A stretch of DNA of 64,000 bases from GCA-020345945 sp964596985 (GTDB lineage Archaea; Thermoproteota; Bathyarchaeia; RBG-16-48-13; GCA-020345945): contig CAZQWG010000002.1 in NCBI GenBank assembly GCA_964596985.1, positions 383,697 through 447,696 of the forward strand, given 5' to 3'. A program made the position numbers and the translations under genes. The notes below the pieces were generated by a model. The model saw only the letters and a list, made by a program, of their open reading frames with translations. It searched no databases and had not been told where the DNA came from. Positions 59,598-64,000 of this stretch are shown piece by piece (the first letter of the stretch is position 1; every line of letters begins with the position of its first letter).

Positions 59598-60489
59598 TTT
59601 CTGACACCTCTGAGCACCCCTTCTGAACTAGGTAGGATTCGATTCCGGTTGTTACCTCGCCGAATACCTGTAGCCCCTTGTCCATTATCGCGGTTCCTAT
59701 CTCTACCGCGCTGGCCCCGGCTAGGATGAACTCTACGGCGTCTTCCCAGCCTTGAATTCCACCACAACCAAGCACCGGGACTTGGACGGCTTTGGAGATC
59801 TCATAGACGGATCTGATTGCGATGGGTTTTATCGCCGGACCAGAAAGTCCCCCTATTCCCGCCGACAATATAGGTCTGCTTGTCTCAATATCGATCTTCA
59901 TACCTCTTACTGTGTTTATTGCGACTATCGCGTCTGTCCCTGCCTTCTCGGCGGTTCTTGCTATCTCGACTATGTCGGTGACGTTCGGGGAGAGCTTTGT
60001 CAACACGTCGAGATCGACTTGATCCTTGACATTCTTGATGGTCTGGGCGACAAGATCCGGGTTTTGCCCGATCTGTCTCCCTACCGCGTGAACATGTGGG
60101 CATGAGACGTTCAGTTCAATGGCGTCCGCCCCTGCCTCTTCCATCTTGGAGGCCACGTTGGCAAAGTCGTCTGGGGAAAAGCCGAAGATGCTGGCTATGA
60201 CCGGCACTCCAGTTTTTTTCTTAACCCTCTCCAACTCTTTTCTGAAAGCCTTCACACCTGGGTTGGGGAGACCCATAGCGTTGAGGAGACCCAGCTGAAC
60301 TCTCACGACAGTCGGATTCGTGTAGCCGTCTCTGGGTTCGGGTCCTATCGACTTGGTTGTCACAGCGCCAGCACCAGCCTCGGCCGCGCTTGCCAGCAGC
60401 CTGCCTGTTATCCCGAGGATTCCTGCCGCCAAAACGGTAGGGTTGTGGAGTTCCATTCTACCGATTCTTGTTGATAGACTCGGCTTCAT
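59572..60489 (-). CDS. pyrD: Dihydroorotate dehydrogenase, class 1B catalytic subunit
   Basis: The 305-residue FMN TIM barrel oxidises dihydroorotate to orotate. LSTRIGRMELHNPTVLAAGILG and GAVTTKSIGPEPRDGYTNPTV open the barrel; NVSCPHVHAVG holds the class 1B active-site cysteine; VLGCGGIQGWEDAVEFILAGASAVEIGTAIM is the phosphate-binding end. It is leftward with pyrK and divergent from nop5. Confidence 0.96.
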   Translation of the reverse strand: MKPSLSTRIGRMELHNPTVLAAGILGITGRLLASAAEAGAGAVTTKSIGPEPRDGYTNPTVVRVQLGLLNAMGLPNPGVKAFRKELERVKKKTGVPVIASIFGFSPDDFANVASKMEEAGADAIELNVSCPHVHAVGRQIGQNPDLVAQTIKNVKDQVDLDVLTKLSPNVTDIVEIARTAEKAGTDAIVAINTVRGMKIDIETSRPILSAGIGGLSGPAIKPIAIRSVYEISKAVQVPVLGCGGIQGWEDAVEFILAGASAVEIGTAIMDKGLQVFGEVTTGIESYLVQKGCSEVSEIVGRSNVY

Positions 60490-60582
60490 AGCTGCCTTCC
60501 ACTTCTCAAGGAAACCTTATTGAAGATCCCCCCATAAAAGCTAGATCGACTCTTCATCCTCGTTGAGCCCAGGTGGTAAGAG

Positions 60583-61779
60583 ATGTCAGAGATCTATGTC
60601 GCGTCTTCTCTTGTCGGAGTGTTCGGGGTGAATAAGCGGGGTGAGCTTGAGGAGAAGGTACTCTTCGAAAAGGATGTAGAGGCAGCCGCGAAAAGCCTCT
60701 CCGCCTTGCAGCGTGGCGAAATAACCGGGCAGGTTGAGGAGATCGTCTCAAGTTTGAAAGCCAAGGGCTTTGAGACTTTTATCTTCGACGACCCGCGGCT
60801 TGGGAAAGCGGTAGGTTCGATCCTAGGAGTCAAGGTAGAGGTAAGAAAGACGGGCACGCCTTTATCGGAGTTCAAGACACGGCTGGCAGAGATCGCTGTG
60901 GAATCAGACTTTGTCAAGACCAGTACCGAGTTCCATAGATGGGCGAGAGATGTAACGACCTTTCTTGCGAGGTCTCAGGTGAAAAAAGCCTCCGGTCGCC
61001 GAGATCTTCAAATCGTTCAGGGAGTACTCGCTCTCGACGATCTGGATAAAACCCTAAATCTCTACGCCAATAGGGTTCGAGAATGGTACGGTCTACACTT
61101 TCCCGAGTTAGGAGACCTAGTGGATAGGCACGAGACCTACCTTAAACTGGTTCACGATCTCGGGAGACGCACGAACTTCGAAGCAGACCGGCTCAGAGAG
61201 ATAGGGTTCACCGAGAGAAAGTCTGAGGCAATCATTCGAGCAGCGTCCGACTCTCTGGGGGCTGATGTGACCGAAGAGGATCTGACACAGATAAAATCGG
61301 TTTGCGAGGTCATCCTAGGGATGTACGAGACCAGACGTAGTCTAGAGTCCCATATTGAAAAGGCGATGAGGGAATGCGCCCCGAACATTACAGGTCTGGT
61401 GGGGTCCTCCGTCGGTGCTAGACTGTTATCCTTGGCGGGAGGATTGGAGAGGCTTGCCAAGATGCCTGCAAGCACCGTACAGGTCTTGGGGGCTGAGACC
61501 GCTCTCTTCAGATCGTTGAAGACCGGGTCCCTCCCCCCGAAACATGGGATTATCTTCCAGTCGCCGTTGATTCATCAAGCCGAACGATGGCAACGGGGAA
61601 AGATAGCCCGGGCGTTGGCAGGGAAGTTGGCGATAGCCTCCCGTATCGACGCCTATTCAGATCGAGATTGTGGAGAACGTCTCAGACGTGAGGTTGAGAG
61701 ACGGGTTGAAGAGATACAGCGGAAATACAAGGTCTCGCCGAAGAGGAGAAGGAGGAAGAGGCGTGGCGGTAAGGGTTAG
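60583..61779 (+). CDS. nop5: Nop5 (Nop56/58) box C/D RNP core protein
   Basis: The 398-residue Nop5 bridges the box C/D RNA, L7Ae and fibrillarin in the 2'-O-methylation RNP. An N-terminal fibrillarin-binding domain (to about 120) precedes a long coiled coil and the Nop domain with NITGLVGSSVGARLLSLAGGLERLAKMPASTVQVLGAETALFRSLKTG, ending in a basic tail RRRRKRRGGKG. It overlaps flpA by 17 nt. Confidence 0.97.
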   Translation: MSEIYVASSLVGVFGVNKRGELEEKVLFEKDVEAAAKSLSALQRGEITGQVEEIVSSLKAKGFETFIFDDPRLGKAVGSILGVKVEVRKTGTPLSEFKTRLAEIAVESDFVKTSTEFHRWARDVTTFLARSQVKKASGRRDLQIVQGVLALDDLDKTLNLYANRVREWYGLHFPELGDLVDRHETYLKLVHDLGRRTNFEADRLREIGFTERKSEAIIRAASDSLGADVTEEDLTQIKSVCEVILGMYETRRSLESHIEKAMRECAPNITGLVGSSVGARLLSLAGGLERLAKMPASTVQVLGAETALFRSLKTGSLPPKHGIIFQSPLIHQAERWQRGKIARALAGKLAIASRIDAYSDRDCGERLRREVERRVEEIQRKYKVSPKRRRRKRRGGKG

Positions 61780-62461
61780 AACTCATCCGCTCTCTCCCGC
61801 AATCTATATTGTGTCGACGGAAACCGGGGATGAGCGGGTTGCAAGCTTGAGCCTGTCGCCTGGAATATCGGTGTACGGAGAGAAATTGGTTGTCCACGAG
61901 AAGGAGGAATACCGTATTTGGGACCCGTTTCGAAGTAAGTTGGCGGCGGCGATTCTGAACGGGATCAAAGGGTTTCCGATAACATCCGGTTCCAAGGTTC
62001 TCTACTTGGGGTCGGCTACTGGAACAACCGCAAGTCACGTCTCGGACATCGTGGGTGAGGGTGGCTCTGTGTACTGTGTTGACTTTGCGCCCCGGTCTAT
62101 GCGAGACTTTCTGACTAACGTCTCCCAACATAGGACGAACGTGTATCCGATACTGGGGGATGCCCGTTTGCCCGAAAGCTACGCGTGCCTAGTGGGGGAT
62201 GTCGACGGAATCTATTGTGACGTCGCACAACCCGAACAGGCAAGACTGCTCTCGGATAACGCAAAGGCGTTCCTACCGAAAGGAGGCTGGACACTGCAGG
62301 CTATTAAAGCTCGCAGTATCGACGTGGCAAGAGACCCGTCTATGATCTTTGAGGAAGAACTCTCCCTTCTCCGAGAGAACGGTTTCGAAATAGTTGATTC
62401 TGTCCGCTTGGACCCCTACGACAAGGCGCATACGATGGTCTTCTGCAAGTATGCAGGTTAG
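61763..62461 (+). CDS. flpA: Fibrillarin-like rRNA/tRNA 2'-O-methyltransferase
   Basis: The 232-residue fibrillarin uses SAM for RNA 2'-O-methylation. Key blocks are RIWDPFRSKLAAAILNG, KVLYLGSATGTTASHVSDIVG (SAM site) and VYCVDFAPRSMRDFL, with DVAQPEQ and KAFLPKGGW following. The start is GTG 61763, with GGAGG 8 nt upstream; longer frames run inside nop5 in another phase and are not family-like. Confidence 0.97.
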   Translation: MAVRVRTHPLSPAIYIVSTETGDERVASLSLSPGISVYGEKLVVHEKEEYRIWDPFRSKLAAAILNGIKGFPITSGSKVLYLGSATGTTASHVSDIVGEGGSVYCVDFAPRSMRDFLTNVSQHRTNVYPILGDARLPESYACLVGDVDGIYCDVAQPEQARLLSDNAKAFLPKGGWTLQAIKARSIDVARDPSMIFEEELSLLRENGFEIVDSVRLDPYDKAHTMVFCKYAG

Positions 62462-62509
62462 CCTATCCAGAATCCACCCCACCCTGTTGGGGTTAAGGGT
62501 GTCCTTGAT

Positions 62510-63176
62510 CTATTCCTGTCCGAGGATTCTTCTGACCGTCTTCCACGATCGTCTCACGAATGCTGGTATGCTACGGTTCTTGTCGATTGTTTCGTGGAGG
62601 AACTCGACGGTTCTTCGGTCGCTAGGGTAACCTGATCCTACTTCTCCCCATCTTCTGCGGATTGATTCTATGCATCGGTCTCTTTCTACCTTTGCGAGGA
62701 TGGAGGCAGCGGAGACTATGGGGTAGGTTTGATCAGCCTTGTGTTCGGATACGATAGGTATCCCGAATTCCAGTTCTCCTGTTATCTGAGTCCTGAATCT
62801 TTCGCACGATACATCGGAGGCATCGACGAAAGCGATGCTGGGATTGAGTTCAGCTATTACTGCTGCCATCGCCTTAGCCTCCAGGAAGTTCAACTTCCTG
62901 TATTTCTCTGCTCGGAGGACAGTCTCGTCGATCTTCGACGGCTGTATTCTCACAAGGGCAATGTTTGCCCCCATCTCTCGTAGTCTTGAGTCGAGCGCTT
63001 CCCGCCTTGAAGGGGTCAGGCTCTTTGAGTCCCTGACTCCAAGCCTTCCAAGCTCATCGACCTGGTCGTCTCTCATCGAGATTCCTGCTATGACGAGTGG
63101 GCCGAGTACCGAACCTCTAGGGAAGCCGAGGTTATCGCTCAAGCTTTCTCCCTGCGTCGTCCACTCCACAAATCAC
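62510..63176 (-). CDS. rnhB: Ribonuclease HII, split by a 31-nt intron-like insert
   Basis: RNase HII removes ribonucleotides from DNA-RNA hybrids. As an uninterrupted frame (62510-63169) the protein would lack the essential N-terminal DEAGRG-type motif. Upstream, in another frame, GTG 63176 begins MICGVDDAGR, and the missing part GSVLGPLVIAG continues after the insert 63117-63147. Joining 63176-63148 to 63116-62510 gives 636 nt, a 211-residue enzyme with a perfect GVDDAGRGSVLGPLVIAG start. The other catalytic sites remain intact: SKSLT, FVDASDV and the late aspartate region EHKADQTYPIVSAASILAKVERD. So the gene appears functional only after splicing. An alternative is a decayed gene, but the rest is intact. 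Confidence 0.9.
63117..63147 (-). other. Candidate bulge-helix-bulge (BHB) intron in rnhB, 31 nt
   Basis: On the coding strand the junctions form AGGG paired with CCCT as a 4-bp central helix, with a 3-nt AGA bulge on each strand. Inside, AAGCT, a bulged T and GAG pair with CTC and GGCTT around a 7-nt loop. This is the substrate of archaeal tRNA splicing endonuclease, which cuts after the second base of each bulge. Such cuts (AG/A and AG/A) remove exactly 31 nt and rejoin GCA GGG AGA GGT, restoring A-G-R-G. The outer helix is weak, so it is a relaxed BHB. Confidence 0.85.
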
Positions 63177-63369
63177 TTTGGTAATCCTCTTCTCCTCCCA
63201 TGTCTTCTTTCTCGCATGACATAGGTCTCCATTGCTTGCAGCGTGCCACCCGGTAGTCTATGGTATATATTGTGGTCCCAATAAGGGTATCAATGAACGC
63301 TTTAAAGAAGCGTACTGTTCTCCTAGAACTCTGGGTTGAGGATATAATTCTACTGTTGGGCATAAGGAC

Positions 63370-64000
63370 TTGACGGATCTCGGGTTCCAACTTGAACTGT
63401 TCTCCGAAGGGAGAGCTGTCTTCTATGTTCCCAGAGAATACAGTTCGGGTGTCTATGCGCCGTCAACCAAGACGGTATTCTACAATCCTGTGATGCGTCT
63501 GAACCGCGACATAGCGGTATTGGTCTTGAGGTCCTACAAGGATGTGGGGAACAAGGTCTCTTCTGTTGCGGACCCTTTCGCAGGTTGCGGTGTAAGAGGG
63601 ATTCGCTTTGCTCTGGAGGTTCCCTCTGTCGAGAGGGTGGAAATGAACGATCTGAACCCTCTGGGCGTCAAGCTGCAAGAGAAGAACGTTTCACAGAACA
63701 GGGTCTCTGAAGTCGTAGGTGCTCGTAGGTCTGATGCGAATGTCTTCCTGTCTCTTCACTCGGCTCCAGGTGAACGGTTTGATTTCGTTGACTTGGACCC
63801 TTTCGGGTCTCCCGTTCGTTTCTTTGATTCTGCGATTCGGTCGTTAAGAAGCGGCGGGTTGTTGGCGTTCACTGCAACCGATATGGCTGCTCTTTGCGGA
63901 GTCCATCATGCAGCTTGCAGAAGAAAGTATTTCTCGTCTCCCCTGAGAACCGAATACTGCCATGAGCTGGCCGTAAGGATAGCCTTGGGTACGCTTGTTG
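63370..64000 (+). CDS. trm1: tRNA (guanine-26 N2)-dimethyltransferase, partial
   Basis: An open frame from TTG 63370 runs off the window (210 codons). Trm1 dimethylates G26 of tRNA using SAM. The family blocks visible are YNPVMRLNRDIAVLVLRSY, VADPFAGCGVRGIRFALE (SAM site), MNDLNPLGVKLQ, the catalytic DLDPFGSP and GLLAFTATDMAALCG with the region HHAACRRKY. The C-terminal domain is beyond the window. AAGG 4 nt before the TTG is a plausible ribosome site. The divergent rnhB lies 193 bp upstream, and GGTATATATTG near 63260-63270 may serve as promoter. Confidence 0.93.
   Translation, partial: MTDLGFQLELFSEGRAVFYVPREYSSGVYAPSTKTVFYNPVMRLNRDIAVLVLRSYKDVGNKVSSVADPFAGCGVRGIRFALEVPSVERVEMNDLNPLGVKLQEKNVSQNRVSEVVGARRSDANVFLSLHSAPGERFDFVDLDPFGSPVRFFDSAIRSLRSGGLLAFTATDMAALCGVHHAACRRKYFSSPLRTEYCHELAVRIALGTLV

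Noticed and set aside
62510..63169. RNase HII translated as one uninterrupted frame from 63169
   Set aside because: That product lacks the catalytic N-terminal motif, which is present in another frame across the 31-nt insert.
1..64000. CRISPR arrays, rRNA and tRNA genes
   Set aside because: Read through for repeat-spacer patterns and for T-arm sequences with matching stems; none was found by eye. A covariance-model scan would be decisive.

Overview
The window is archaeal chromosomal DNA. It carries aNOP5 and fibrillarin for box C/D RNPs, GatD/GatE transamidation, Elp3, archaeal-type Trm1, an ESCRT-III/CdvB-like protein, a probable eukaryotic-type ribosomal protein L22e, archaeal phosphopantetheine adenylyltransferase, ADP-forming acyl-CoA synthetase, and TATA-box promoters, some close enough to starts to suggest leaderless transcripts. 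CdvB with an MtrH/corrinoid-protein cluster suggests the TACK side, perhaps Bathyarchaeia; that placement is inference. Genes are dense, on both strands, in short operons. No rRNA, tRNA or CRISPR array was recognised.

Layout. 0-10 kb: an end of a hexapeptide-repeat protein, a QueG-like Fe-S protein, RidA, a one-chain GMP synthase, two MFS transporters, a LUD protein, and a methyl-transfer cluster (MtrH homologue, corrinoid protein, UroD-type methyltransferase). 11.25-15.71 kb: an AT-rich, apparently undescribed 4.46-kb transposon with perfect 51-bp terminal inverted repeats and an 8-bp target duplication. It holds a SWIM/zinc-ribbon DDE transposase, a ribbon-helix-helix regulator beside tandem 8-bp operator-like repeats, a long nested hairpin, and a cargo of two membrane proteins, a small charged protein and an HNH protein. 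It sits just upstream of pyrG. 15.8-26.4 kb: pyrG, DUF2119, an NHL propeller, a SIS sugar enzyme, MFS, and three NAD(P)-dependent dehydrogenase-type genes. 26.5-27.7 kb: a lone TnpB whose third RuvC acidic site is lost. 28-39 kb: membrane S-component-like protein, AmrS radical SAM enzyme, LeuA/homocitrate-synthase-family enzyme, HisG, D-threonine-aldolase-like enzyme, MFS, CdvB, Dph6. 39-50 kb: acyl-CoA synthetase operon, PurA, CoaD, a lipoate-ligase accessory domain, small zinc proteins, L22e, glycosyltransferase, flavin reductase. 50-64 kb: GlmS, a second glycosyltransferase, GatD/GatE, Elp3, PyrK/PyrD, Nop5/fibrillarin, RNase HII, and the start of Trm1.

Two observations stand out. First, rnhB (RNase HII) is broken inside its catalytic DDAGRG motif by 31 nt that fold into a bulge-helix-bulge core with identical 3-nt AGA bulges. 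Removing exactly the 31 nt predicted from cuts in those bulges restores the frame and motif, so this looks like a spliced archaeal mRNA intron. Second, the 11-15.7 kb transposon is complete, apparently recent, and carries cargo not matched to a known function here.
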